24,769 nucleotides of DNA from a virus. The DNA is taken from IMG/VR virus record IMGVR_UViG_3300025646_000345, positions 1 through 24,769 of that record; one strand, 5' to 3'. Below the pieces are notes generated by a model. The model saw nothing but the letters and a program-made list of their open reading frames with translations. It was not told the origin of the DNA and did not search any database. Positions 8,948 to 16,839 of this stretch are shown in pieces (position 1 is the stretch's first letter; each line of letters begins with the position of its first letter). Made by a program: the position numbers and the translations under genes.

Positions 8948-11900
8948 TACAGCATTCCTCCACTGCGGCGCTCATTAGCAAGGGTTGAAAGCACAATCCC
9001 TTGCACCTGCCCTGCCAATTGCTTTTGTGCGGCAGGCGTCAATTGATCACCAGTATTTTCAATCGTAATGTTGATTGCATCCACCTGCACGCCTGCGCTT
9101 CCACGCATTGTAACCGGAATACTCCGCCCGTCAGGCAATGGCACATACGCTTCAGGCATAGACCCTTCGCCAAACATGGCAAGCTGTGGGCTGCGTGCAA
9201 TTCCACCGCGAGCATAGGTACGCAATGGCATCGGACCATCCTCGGTCATAATGCCGCCTTTTGCGAAAGCAGGTCCATAATAAGGAAGCCCCTGAGGCGA
9301 GACCGAGCCGGGAATGCCTGGCTTGCTGCCCATGCCGCTTCCGTACTGAGCGCCAGGCAGTAACCCGACAAGTGTATTCAAGACATACATCACGATCATT
9401 TTCTGAATAATTTGCGCAGCCATATCCAAGAAGTAATTAGCGATATTCTTAAAGAATCCCGCCAGCGCCTCTTGAGCTGTAGCACTACCACTAATAACGC
9501 TCTTGAAAGAATCGGCGAACGATGTACCAATTGCATTCGCGGCACCAGTGATTTGATTTGCCGGGTCCACAAGCGTCCTCAATTCATCGCGCAACTGAAC
9601 GATTCCAGTGCGCAATTTGTCTCCCGTAGATAAATTTTCAAGCGCCAGGGTGAGGGCTCTTGCCTCTTCAGTTGCTCGCCTGATATCTTCGGCGACCTTT
9701 GCGTATTCAGCCTCATCAACACGAATCCCCCGCCTATTGGCTTCTTCTCTAGCAACCTCTAGGTTCCTTAGCGCACTTGCCGCTCTAGTCTCTTGAGCGA
9801 ATAACTGCCTTGCTGTGCTCTCGGAATAACCTTCCTGCCTTAAGCGTAGAACACCTCTTTGCTCGGCAAGCTGCGTCTGGGCGACCATGAGGGCATTAGA
9901 AACTGGCGCCGCTTTCTCTCTGAAGATAGCATTAATTTCTTCGATGAGTTCAGAATCTGAGAGATCTTTACTCAGTCCTCGGATCTGCTGTCGAGTAGCC
10001 TCTAGCGCAGATTTGTTTGCGTTAAGCTTTGCGGTCAAATCGCTAATGTTGACACCAATTGAATCAATTGCGGGGGCGACTATGGCTGTAGATGTAGGCA
10101 GTGCATTAAGCTCTTCCGTGTATTTTTTTATTTTTTCGACTGCATCATCATACAATGCAATCTGCGTCCTGACGGCTCCGTATGACTGCTCGTCAAGAGA
10201 GTATCCAGGCAGTAGGTCGGCCCCCCCGTCCTTGGAAGGAACAACGCCAAGCTGATTCAATGTTGTTTCCGCGTTCCCTTTTCTTATAAGCTCAGCAACA
10301 ATCTTGCCAGAAATCTCTAATCGTTTCCCGGCTCTACCAGTTCCTTCTTCAATAATTTTTGCCACATTTCTTGCATACTCTCTTTGAATCTCCCCCATCC
10401 GCTTTGTATGTTGCTCATTGGCCTCCATGATGGCCTTGGCATTGCTTGACTTGAATTCTTCAATGGCTTCAGAGGTTTCGGCCTGCTCATCAAGCAACTG
10501 CCGATCTAATGCGATCTCTTCTTCTTTTTGCTGCCTTGAAATCTCAATAATCTGGCGACGGGTATTAAAGACTTCTGGATCTGCGCCAGCGGCTACCGCC
10601 CTGGCCTCTTCTGCGCCGAACGCAATATCCTCTTCCACATAAGCAAGCTGCCTCCTGAGGTCTTGCAGCTCGCGTTCTTTCTGCAATCGCTGATCAGCAA
10701 AGCGCTCTTCAAGCTGCCTTGCCTGCTCGATTGCCTGTTTTCTGATATTTGCCGCCTGCTCTTCAAGCTGAATCCTGGCCTGCGCAATGGCGTTTTCGCG
10801 CTGTTCGATTGCGTTGAGGAGGGATTGGGCGGCCTTTTCGGTTTCAAGTTTTTTCTTCGATTCCTCGTCTTCTTTCTTTCGCTGCTTGGTTTGCTGGTCT
10901 AATTGATCAAAAATTTCTCTTAATTCTTTCAAATTTTTTATCCTTTCTTCCAGTGCCTTTCTTGTGCCAGCGGGCACGGTAAAAGCAAAAAGAGGCTCAA
11001 AAATATCGGTAGCAAATGAGCCAATTTTGTTTTCTCTCATTTTCGCAACCTGAGCTTCGAGCGTTCTTAATTCGGCGTCTAGCTCTTCAATACCTTTCCC
11101 GGAAGACAGAAATTCTTGCATAAGAGCCTGCGGCCCCTTGCTTACCAAGCCAAGCTCATTTAAGGACAAAATCAAGCTGTCTATTGCACTCAAGAAATTA
11201 GACGCAAAATCCTGTAACGCCGCACCTGTCGTCTGGAATGTTCTACCAAGAGTAAGTTGAAGTCTTTCCAAGGATTTTTCGTAACGCCGACCAGCGTATT
11301 CAGCGTTTGTTGCTAGGTTGTCCAGGTAGCCTTCATTTTCTTTGAATTTATTTTTAGCAAAATCAACAAACTCTTCAAGAGTGACCTTGCTGTTTTGAAA
11401 AGCGTCTGCCAGCTCTTCTGGTGTTCGCTTCGTGAACCTAGCGAAATCAATAATTGCAGCAGGCAGCCGTTCGCCCAACTGTCCTCGAATTTCTTCTGCT
11501 TGTGGTGCGCCCTTGCTGAGAACTTGTACAACAGCCCTCATAGCGCCCTCCACTTCGGCCAGTCCACCGCCTGTTTTGTAAACAGAAGCAGCAATGCCTT
11601 CAAAAATTTTTCTTGTATCGTCTACCGAAATTCCAAGCTCTACTGTATTGGCGCGAAGCTGAGTCATGATTCTGTAGCTATCCGCCAGAGGAATCAGAAG
11701 ACGCTGAGATGCTTGCTCAGTAGCTTGAGTTGCCTGCACAAATTCCTTGAAATTATTGCTTGCTCCAGCAAGCCCCAACCGAAGACGATTGATTTCTGCA
11801 GCCATCTCTGTGTACTGGCCAATCTGCTGCCGAATCATTCCAACCTGAGCACCAGCGGCGGCACCAGCAAACGCACCGCCAACGCCACCAATCAATGCAC

Positions 11901-13947
11901 CACCAACACCACCCAAGAAACCCTCAGGGCCACCGAAAATACCACCCGAAATAGCAGCACCTGCAGCTTGGGTCATCTGCATTGGGGACATGCGGCGGCG
12001 ACCCATGCGGCGGCTAATCAATTCTGATTTGCGATCAAGCTCAACTAAGTCACGGGTCAATAACTGAAATCGCTTGCTAGTGGCGGGAAGCGTAACCCTG
12101 TAGCTCTCAATGGCGCCTCTGAGCCTGTTGATACTGTTAATGCTTCCATCGTATGCGCTTTTGGCGCTGCGAATCTCCCTGCGAAGATCTAAATCAGCTC
12201 TTCTTGCCGCTTCTTTTGCCTCCGTATTTTTCCTGATTGCATCTGTTTGAGAAATGTAGGATCTTCTCGCTTGATCATCAATCTCCGCTTCAATCCCAGC
12301 AGGACGCTGACGACGACCACCAACAGTTCCAAGATTTGTCGGCAATGCAGCAATTGGCTGCAGCGGCCCTACAGTTCCACGACGCGGCACTGCTCCGCCG
12401 CTCATCGCAGCACCAGTCCCTGGCGCAGTAGTGCCGCCAGCAGCGGGCAGCATCAATGGCGTTGCTGCGACGCCAGCACGCACGGCCTCTGCAACCTGAG
12501 CACCAGCAGCTTCTTGCGCACGCACCATTGCGCGATTCAGGTAATTTCTTGCAGTTGCCGTATTTGCATAAACACCTTGCGCAGCAGCGGCTTGCTGGGC
12601 CATATCAGAGACATGGCGATAACTATCTCCTAGCTGACGGAGCTGAGTCTCAAGATTCCTGACTTGGTTTGCTTTTTCTGCATAACGTCTTGATCCTTCT
12701 GCTGTTTGAACATCAAGTTCATTCATCTCAGACTGAAGCTGTCCAATCGCTTCACGCAGATTTTTTGAGCTTCTAGCGGCAACTCCGGTATTTAGGTCTC
12801 TGACGAGCGCAGCACCCAACCCCTCCGTCGCGGCAGCGGCTTCGCGTTGGACGCGAGCAATCTCTAATGCGACAGAAACGTAATTACCTCCATCGCGGAT
12901 GGTATTTACAAACCGCTGCTGAAGCTCTCGAAGACGCTGATTGAACCCCGCTGTTGTATTCGGTAATTCGCCAATCCTTTGATCAAGGTGATCAAGAATT
13001 CCAAGTAATTCTGGATCTGCAAATGCAGCGGCCATTGCACGTGCAGATTCCCTAGCAGCTCTTGAGGTTTCTTGAAAAGAAATCTGCAAACCGCGAGATA
13101 GCTTGCTTTCAATCTGTTGCTGAAATTCTGCAATTTGCAGTTCGACTTCTGCCAGTGCCGCTTTGATGTCTTTTTTTGAAAGAAGTTCTCTTAATGAGGT
13201 GCCAGACAGAACGCTTTCCGCGAGCGCCTCTTGATAGCTCCTCCTGCTGCTTGAGACTGCGCCTCGCTCTGCAAGATCAGCAACTCCTCGACGAATCCTC
13301 GCTTCACCTTCAAGCCTTCCCAGCTCTTCCTTCTGCTCGCGAAGCGCTTGAGTAACAAGATCTAAGTCCTTTATTTGTTGCTTAGCAGCGCCCGAAGACG
13401 CACTAATGGCTCTTCCAGAACGCGCCTGAGCATTTGCAAAATCTTGCGCTTCTTGATTTAGCTTTTCAAACCTTTCCGCAAGCCTGTCAATACTCTGACC
13501 AAAAGCGTTAAAAGCTTCAGAATCTAAGCGAGTCTCACTTCTAAGGACTGTCAGCGCCTTGATTGCGCTTTGAATTTGTGTAGCTGTTGCGTTGGCCGAA
13601 GACCCTAGCTCAACCAGGGACTTTCGTTTTGCTTCTACGGCAGCAGATGATCCACGAAGGGTTGACTTAAGCTCTGAGATTTCTTGCTTCAGTGCGGTGT
13701 AAGCTTTCCCGCCCATCGCGGCCTGCTCTCGCAGCCCCTCAAAAGCCTTGATCTGGCCCTTGATCGTCGCTTCGCTATCCCCAACCTTAGCGGCAAAATC
13801 TACAATGTCTTTCGTAGCCTGAGTTATATCTGCGTCAGAAAGTTTTACCTGTTTTGATAAATCACGAAAAGACCTGTTCAGCGCCGCAAGCTTTTCGCCG
13901 CCCTTGATGCCAAGCTCGATAGCAATAGGCTGAACAGTTTTAGCCAT
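8947..13947 (-). CDS. H: Tail tape measure protein, lambda gpH-like
   Basis: This 1666-residue protein sets tail length and in related phages is carried in the tube lumen. Residues 1-630 are mainly charged, predicted helical coiled coil (many Lys/Glu/Arg/Ala heptads). A Gly/Ala-rich hydrophobic segment (about 655-700) could span a membrane. About 705-870 matches the conserved tape-measure N-terminal-type domain (KGAPQAEEIRGQLGERLPAA). More coiled coil follows (about 960-1140). A second hydrophobic helix sits near 1510-1530 (QIIQKMIVMYVLNTLVGLL). The lambda gpH-type C-terminus has repeated small-residue turns (FAKGGIMTED, ARGGIARSPQLAMFGEG). The gene overlaps the T frame by eight bases. About twice lambda gpH (853), which predicts a tail roughly twice as long (inference from the ruler model). 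Confidence 0.96.
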   Translation of the reverse strand: MAKTVQPIAIELGIKGGEKLAALNRSFRDLSKQVKLSDADITQATKDIVDFAAKVGDSEATIKGQIKAFEGLREQAAMGGKAYTALKQEISELKSTLRGSSAAVEAKRKSLVELGSSANATATQIQSAIKALTVLRSETRLDSEAFNAFGQSIDRLAERFEKLNQEAQDFANAQARSGRAISASSGAAKQQIKDLDLVTQALREQKEELGRLEGEARIRRGVADLAERGAVSSSRRSYQEALAESVLSGTSLRELLSKKDIKAALAEVELQIAEFQQQIESKLSRGLQISFQETSRAARESARAMAAAFADPELLGILDHLDQRIGELPNTTAGFNQRLRELQQRFVNTIRDGGNYVSVALEIARVQREAAAATEGLGAALVRDLNTGVAARSSKNLREAIGQLQSEMNELDVQTAEGSRRYAEKANQVRNLETQLRQLGDSYRHVSDMAQQAAAAQGVYANTATARNYLNRAMVRAQEAAGAQVAEAVRAGVAATPLMLPAAGGTTAPGTGAAMSGGAVPRRGTVGPLQPIAALPTNLGTVGGRRQRPAGIEAEIDDQARRSYISQTDAIRKNTEAKEAARRADLDLRREIRSAKSAYDGSINSINRLRGAIESYRVTLPATSKRFQLLTRDLVELDRKSELISRRMGRRRMSPMQMTQAAGAAISGGIFGGPEGFLGGVGGALIGGVGGAFAGAAAGAQVGMIRQQIGQYTEMAAEINRLRLGLAGASNNFKEFVQATQATEQASQRLLIPLADSYRIMTQLRANTVELGISVDDTRKIFEGIAASVYKTGGGLAEVEGAMRAVVQVLSKGAPQAEEIRGQLGERLPAAIIDFARFTKRTPEELADAFQNSKVTLEEFVDFAKNKFKENEGYLDNLATNAEYAGRRYEKSLERLQLTLGRTFQTTGAALQDFASNFLSAIDSLILSLNELGLVSKGPQALMQEFLSSGKGIEELDAELRTLEAQVAKMRENKIGSFATDIFEPLFAFTVPAGTRKALEERIKNLKELREIFDQLDQQTKQRKKEDEESKKKLETEKAAQSLLNAIEQRENAIAQARIQLEEQAANIRKQAIEQARQLEERFADQRLQKERELQDLRRQLAYVEEDIAFGAEEARAVAAGADPEVFNTRRQIIEISRQQKEEEIALDRQLLDEQAETSEAIEEFKSSNAKAIMEANEQHTKRMGEIQREYARNVAKIIEEGTGRAGKRLEISGKIVAELIRKGNAETTLNQLGVVPSKDGGADLLPGYSLDEQSYGAVRTQIALYDDAVEKIKKYTEELNALPTSTAIVAPAIDSIGVNISDLTAKLNANKSALEATRQQIRGLSKDLSDSELIEEINAIFREKAAPVSNALMVAQTQLAEQRGVLRLRQEGYSESTARQLFAQETRAASALRNLEVAREEANRRGIRVDEAEYAKVAEDIRRATEEARALTLALENLSTGDKLRTGIVQLRDELRTLVDPANQITGAANAIGTSFADSFKSVISGSATAQEALAGFFKNIANYFLDMAAQIIQKMIVMYVLNTLVGLLPGAQYGSGMGSKPGIPGSVSPQGLPYYGPAFAKGGIMTEDGPMPLRTYARGGIARSPQLAMFGEGSMPEAYVPLPDGRSIPVTMRGSAGVQVDAINITIENTGDQLTPAAQKQLAGQVQGIVLSTLANERRSGGML

Positions 13948-14607
13948 CTTTCTTGTTCAGTTCTGCGAGCGCGGCTGCTTCCATTGTCTGGATGTCCTCT
14001 AGCAGCTCGCGGGGGTTCTCTATATCATACAGCGACATCAGTCCGCCCGCACCAAGCAGCACCTCATATCTCAGGCCAACGTAGCCGCCCATTGTGACGT
14101 TCCATTGCGTTTGCATACGCAGAAACATCATCAACGATTCCCAGTTTTCTTCCCATACCTCATAGTGCTGCTCAGTCGGTGCGGCGGGACGCTGCGGCTT
14201 CAATCCGAATGCCGCAGCGTCATCACTAGTCTTATCTTCTACTCTTTTGCCGCCTTTACACCAATACTCGACGGCACCTTTCAGTTTCCCAGACGGGCGC
14301 CCTCAAATGTCTCGGTGTAAGCCTTAAGCACACCGCGAATCCAATACGGATCGTCAGAGAATTCCTTCATCGTCGCCTGCGAAAACGGCACAGGCTTGCC
14401 ATCCTCATCGTCGATGCCTTCCCATCCAGTTAGCACAGACTTGAGCAGCTCAAGATCACCCTTGTCGGCAAGCTTTTGAAACTCAGAGCGAGGCACACGC
14501 TTGAAAATCGCATCAAACGTAGACTCCTCAAATACACCACCATCAGCAGGCTCTTCAATGGTTACAGGCCACTTAAAGGTCTTAACCTTCTTGCGAATAA
14601 AAGCCAT
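13940..14607 (-). CDS. GT: Tail assembly chaperone GT, made by -1 frameshift
   Basis: A ribosome that slips -1 on GGGAAAC (14290-14284), directly before the G stop, continues in the T frame to the TAA at 13942-13940. The fusion is about 222 residues: 108 from G plus 114. The junction continues as LKGAVEYWCKGGKRVEDKTS and then into the T part, which contains WEENWESLMMFLRMQTQW and WNVTMGGYVGLRYE, the pattern of the DUF1799-type T domain. No independent start for T is convincing; the only nearby candidate is an internal TTG at 14203. In lambda the G:GT ratio is essential for wrapping the tape measure and recruiting tube subunits. The tape measure follows at once. The slip site, the reading frame on both sides and the domain match agree. 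Confidence 0.92.
14188..14221 (-). other. Perfect 11-bp RNA hairpin within the T frame
   Basis: GACGCTGCGGC and GCCGCAGCGTC form an uninterrupted 11-bp GC-rich stem with a 12-base loop (14199-14210), about 60 bases after the slip site. No U-tract follows on either strand, so it is not an intrinsic terminator. It may modulate frameshifting, block internal initiation or protect mRNA; none of these is shown. Confidence 0.7.
14248..14276 (-). other. Candidate frameshift-stimulating hairpin
   Basis: Seven bases after the slippery heptamer, TGCCGTC (14276-14270) can pair with GGCGGCA (14254-14248) across a 15-base loop, with one G-U pair. The 7-base spacer is in the usual range for a -1 stimulatory structure. 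The stem is short, so the stimulatory role is inference. Confidence 0.5.
14281..14607 (-). CDS. G: Tail assembly chaperone G
   Basis: This 108-residue protein starts at the ATG at 14607 (MAFIRKKVKTFKWPV), 36 bases past the terminator. An in-frame upstream start at 14658 would lie in the terminator hairpin and is rejected. The position between tail tube and tape measure, the length, the acidic/aromatic composition (GWEGIDDEDGKPVPFS, PYWIRGVLKAY) and the slippery site at the stop identify it as the G-type chaperone. It is made without frameshifting and is the major product. It binds the tape measure during tail assembly and is absent from mature tails in lambda. Shine-Dalgarno is weak (AAGAG about 13 bases upstream). 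Confidence 0.9.
   Translation of the reverse strand: MAFIRKKVKTFKWPVTIEEPADGGVFEESTFDAIFKRVPRSEFQKLADKGDLELLKSVLTGWEGIDDEDGKPVPFSQATMKEFSDDPYWIRGVLKAYTETFEGARLGN
14284..14290 (-). promoter_or_regulatory. -1 ribosomal frameshift heptamer GGGAAAC
   Basis: Read on the minus strand in the G frame the sequence is CT G GGA AAC TGA, an exact X XXY YYZ heptamer one codon before the stop. Lambda uses GGGAAAG at the same functional place. Shifting back one base opens the T frame for 114 codons. Confidence 0.92.
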
Positions 14608-14642
14608 GAGTGAAAATAGACTCTTGCAAACTATACAGCAAT

Positions 14643-14668
14643 AAAAAAGGGACCGCAACGCGGTCCCT
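14643..14668 (-). terminator. Intrinsic terminator after the tail tube gene
   Basis: On the minus strand AGGGACCGC, loop GTT, GCGGTCCCT is followed by a run of T. The 9-bp perfect stem (14668-14660 with 14656-14648) begins 20 bases after the tail tube stop. No T-run follows on the plus strand, so it acts leftward only. Confidence 0.93.
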
Positions 14669-14688
14669 GCGGATCCATCTCTCGCCGA

Positions 14689-15624
14689 TCAAGTGTACAC
14701 CAGGCTGAACTCGTCGTTACCGGCAGTGGAAGGAATCGCGGTGTAGGGGATGTTCAGCATTGCGATGCCATCCTGATCACCGTAAGACACGTCGCCAATA
14801 TCGACCCGAGTGGATGCGAAATCAACGATGTTGCCAGCGGTGGTGCCGTGCTGGAACGTCAGGTTGCCCAAGGTTCCATCGGTAAGCGCAGCAGCGAAAT
14901 AATCCTTCTGCGCAATAGTCGGGGCTTCAACCACCACAGTGCCACTGCTGCTGCGATCAGTGATCAGCACCTCCTTGGTGCAACCAATCAACTCGCGATA
15001 GACCAGAGTGTTGCCCAGGTCAAGACTGACTGACTGAAGGCAGCCAGAATACGACAGCAGAGAGAAGGTGTCAGTATTGCCGTTTTTGAAGACCAGCGGC
15101 GTAGCCTGGTTCGCATAGGTCACGCTAGGCAGTGCCGAATCATCAGGAGCGTTGTAGATGCCAGTGAAGGTGAAATCAATCGTCGGGATCTCGCCCACGT
15201 TGGCATTCAGCGTGAAAGTACCGCGAGCGCCAGTCACCTTATGGCGAACACCATCAATGTTGTAGTGGATGGTGACAGAACCGAAGCTTGCAGACACAGG
15301 TGCGTAAGTCACGCTAACGCCAGCAGAAACAGTCTCGCTCAGGCCACAAGCCTGAAGAGCCTTGCCATACTGCGGCGCAGTACCAGCAGCGCCAGAGCCA
15401 GCAAGCTCAACACTAAAAGTACACTCAACACGAGTGTTGGCGAGAAGCTGCTCTGAAGCACCCAAATAAGGGCGGATCAGATCGCGGCTAACGACATCAC
15501 TCTGCTGTGGAGTAATGTTCAGATCCCTCACTAGAACGGCGTCCGCTCCGTCGGGAGTCGGATCTGTTCCGTAGGTTGATTCCGTCTCGACCAGAATCAG
15601 TCGTTTCCGAAGAAGAAGTGCCAT
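14689..15624 (-). CDS. V: Major tail tube protein
   Basis: This 311-residue protein is predicted to polymerise into the tail tube. The N-terminus (MALLLRKRLILVETESTYGT, then a D-rich PTPDGADAVLVRDL) is typical of long phage tube proteins with an N-terminal arm. The rest is beta-rich with frequent Thr/Ser/Gly (PTIDFTFTGIY; VVVEAPTIAQKDYFAAALTD). It lies between the tail terminator and the G chaperone, the lambda V position, and is followed by a strong intrinsic terminator, consistent with high expression. It is longer than lambda gpV (246). The start at 15624 has no clear Shine-Dalgarno, odd for an abundant protein; initiation may depend on the small ORF that overlaps it. The symbol marks functional position, not close sequence identity. 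Confidence 0.87.
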   Translation of the reverse strand: MALLLRKRLILVETESTYGTDPTPDGADAVLVRDLNITPQQSDVVSRDLIRPYLGASEQLLANTRVECTFSVELAGSGAAGTAPQYGKALQACGLSETVSAGVSVTYAPVSASFGSVTIHYNIDGVRHKVTGARGTFTLNANVGEIPTIDFTFTGIYNAPDDSALPSVTYANQATPLVFKNGNTDTFSLLSYSGCLQSVSLDLGNTLVYRELIGCTKEVLITDRSSSGTVVVEAPTIAQKDYFAAALTDGTLGNLTFQHGTTAGNIVDFASTRVDIGDVSYGDQDGIAMLNIPYTAIPSTAGNDEFSLVYT

Positions 15625-15730
15625 CTGCTTGAAGGGGTTCGGCGGGAAGTGTGCGCTTGATCAGAGTGCGTTTACCGGTTTCTGGATCGAGAAGATACGA
15701 CCCACCTTGACCGCTGTACTCATCAATCAT
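15497..15730 (-). CDS. Small ORF overlapping the tail tube gene out of frame
   Basis: This 77-residue ORF starts at an ATG with a strong AAGGA Shine-Dalgarno five bases upstream (15740-15736), 25 bases after the tail terminator gene. The first ~36 residues (MIDEYSGQGGSYLLDPETGK, then RTLIKRTLP) look like ordinary protein. The last ~42 residues overlap the tail tube gene start by 128 bases in another frame and become Ser/Arg-rich (SRRSGRRSSEGSEH), as expected of a shadow frame. It may be a short real protein with a neutral tail, or mainly a coupling leader that delivers ribosomes to the weakly initiated tube gene. I do not recognise a function. Confidence 0.55.
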   Translation of the reverse strand: MIDEYSGQGGSYLLDPETGKRTLIKRTLPAEPLQADGTSSSETTDSGRDGINLRNRSDSRRSGRRSSEGSEHYSTAE

Positions 15731-15755
15731 GGTAGTCCTTGCACCTTGTTAAATC

Positions 15756-16184
15756 TTACTCGGTGGTCAAGTCTGCAACTGCAGTTCTATATTTCACATC
15801 GTATTCGTTAGCGAACACGCCCGCAGGCTGATCGGCGTCGAGGAACTCGAATGTCGTAAGCACCGGTTGCACGTCAATTGCATAACCACCAAGCGTCAGA
15901 TCTGCCATCAGCTTTGAGTGCATTGATTCAATGATCGAATCGGCGTCCGTGTCAGGCGCACCTGATCTCACCACAACAACGATCCTCACGCGCATAGTCC
16001 AATCAAGCTTCGGTAACGAAGTGAACTGCTGCGCCGTATCGGTAACAGGCTCGATGATGATCATCGGGCTTTCGGCCCTCGCAACCGCAGTCACCCTCGA
16101 CCGATACACCCGACCGCTCACGCCAGCAGTACTTGCAAGCGTACTAGCAATCTGAGCAAGGATCTGTTCGCGTTTAGTAGTCAT
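15756..16184 (-). CDS. U: Tail terminator / tail completion protein (gpU-like)
   Basis: This 142-residue protein overlaps the upstream gene as TGATG. It begins KREQILAQIASTL and has VYRSRVTAV, an ESPMIIIEPV strand and a central TMRVRIVVVVRSG strand. After a helix with DADSIIESMHSKLM comes LGGYAIDV and a closing strand. This alpha/beta pattern and its place before the tail tube gene fit phage tail terminator proteins, which cap the tube and join it to the head. Lambda gpU (131 residues) does this job. The call rests on pattern and position because the family diverges strongly. Confidence 0.72.
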   Translation of the reverse strand: MTTKREQILAQIASTLASTAGVSGRVYRSRVTAVARAESPMIIIEPVTDTAQQFTSLPKLDWTMRVRIVVVVRSGAPDTDADSIIESMHSKLMADLTLGGYAIDVQPVLTTFEFLDADQPAGVFANEYDVKYRTAVADLTTE

Positions 16185-16507
16185 CAGTTACACATCACAG
16201 AGCCGGTGAAGCTTTCGCCTGCGCCAATGCTGGTTGCCTTCGCCCTGACATACAGCAAAGGCACATTCGCATAGGTGTGATAATCGACGCCCGATGCGTT
16301 ATGAGAATGAGACTCAAGATCGAACCAATCAGTCCCGTTCAGGGATCCCTGGTGAGTCACTGTTATATTGCTGCCAACAATTTTATCGACAAATGTAAAA
16401 AGAGTTGCGTTTACCTTTAGCGCAGGGGTCTCGCCATCGGCGGTCAAAGCATCCCACTCATGGATGTTCTTCTCGTTATTCGAGTAGTAGCCGATGATCG
16501 CTGTCAT
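16184..16507 (-). CDS. Small beta-rich structural protein in the gpZ position
   Basis: This 107-residue protein starts at the ATG at 16507 with a good AGAAGG Shine-Dalgarno seven bases upstream, one of the best in the window. The sequence is beta-strand rich: ITVTHQGSLNGTDWFDLES, then a YANVPLLYVRAKATSIGAGE hairpin. It stands where lambda encodes the tail completion protein Z, but I see no Z-like sequence, and Z is much longer (192). The layout recalls small Ig-like or jelly-roll phage structural proteins that measure out as 'S.NG..W..L' domains. It is likely a virion head-neck or decoration component. Function not recognised. Confidence 0.7.
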   Translation of the reverse strand: MTAIIGYYSNNEKNIHEWDALTADGETPALKVNATLFTFVDKIVGSNITVTHQGSLNGTDWFDLESHSHNASGVDYHTYANVPLLYVRAKATSIGAGESFTGSVMCN

Positions 16508-16509
16508 AA

Positions 16510-16794
16510 TTACACCTTCTGAAGCATGACCTCGCAAAAGGCGCCATCATCGATCAGCGCCGTGTTTCTAACAGTGTAATTCGTTCCATTGACTGTCACG
16601 GCATCACCGTGCAGCAAATCACCAAATTTCGACGCCTCGCACGTCAACTTGTAATCCGTCGTCAGCACTACGCCATCAGCAATAATCTCTGACGGCATAT
16701 CAAGAATCCCCAGCCCAGTCACCGCACCAGCAGTGACCGAAACAGCAAACTCGTCGCTGTCCAGAAATACACTCAGGTCTTCAACGAATGCCAT
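16510..16794 (-). CDS. Head-tail joining protein, lambda gpFII-like
   Basis: This 94-residue protein has the size and strand-rich layout of the lambda FII-type connector, which binds the completed head and gives the tail its docking surface. Visible segments are FLDSDEFAVSVTAG, a GLGILDMPSEI strand pair and a C-terminal GDAVTVNGTNYTVRNTALID strand run. It lies between capsid and tail terminator genes as expected. The ATG is four bases after the U-run of the upstream terminator hairpin, and the only AGGCG-type Shine-Dalgarno lies in that hairpin's arm. Translation is therefore likely to be limited, which fits a low-copy connector (inference). Confidence 0.72.
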   Translation of the reverse strand: MAFVEDLSVFLDSDEFAVSVTAGAVTGLGILDMPSEIIADGVVLTTDYKLTCEASKFGDLLHGDAVTVNGTNYTVRNTALIDDGAFCEVMLQKV

Positions 16795-16797
16795 TGG

Positions 16798-16824
16798 AAA
16801 AAGCGCCTGACCGGAGCCAGGCGC
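16798..16824 (-). terminator. Intrinsic terminator between decoration-like and FII-like genes
   Basis: On the minus strand GCGCCTG, loop GCTCCGGT, CAGGCGC is followed by TTTTT. The perfect 7-bp GC stem pairs 16824-16818 with 16809-16803. It lies 15 bases after the upstream stop and the U-run ends just before the next ATG. It fits a leaky leftward terminator that also hides the next ribosome-binding site. Confidence 0.82.
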
Positions 16825-16839
16825 ATATCGTGATCAAAC

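Noticed and set aside
11395-12027. Plus-strand open frame of 210 codons opposite the tape measure gene
   Set aside because: It is Ser/Asn/Cys/His-rich low-complexity translation antisense to the tape measure, with no ribosome site or domain.
14608-14642. Possible promoter between the terminator and G (TTGCTG, 17 bases, TATTTT)
   Set aside because: Only 3/6 and 4/6 matches to -35 and -10; too weak to list as a feature.
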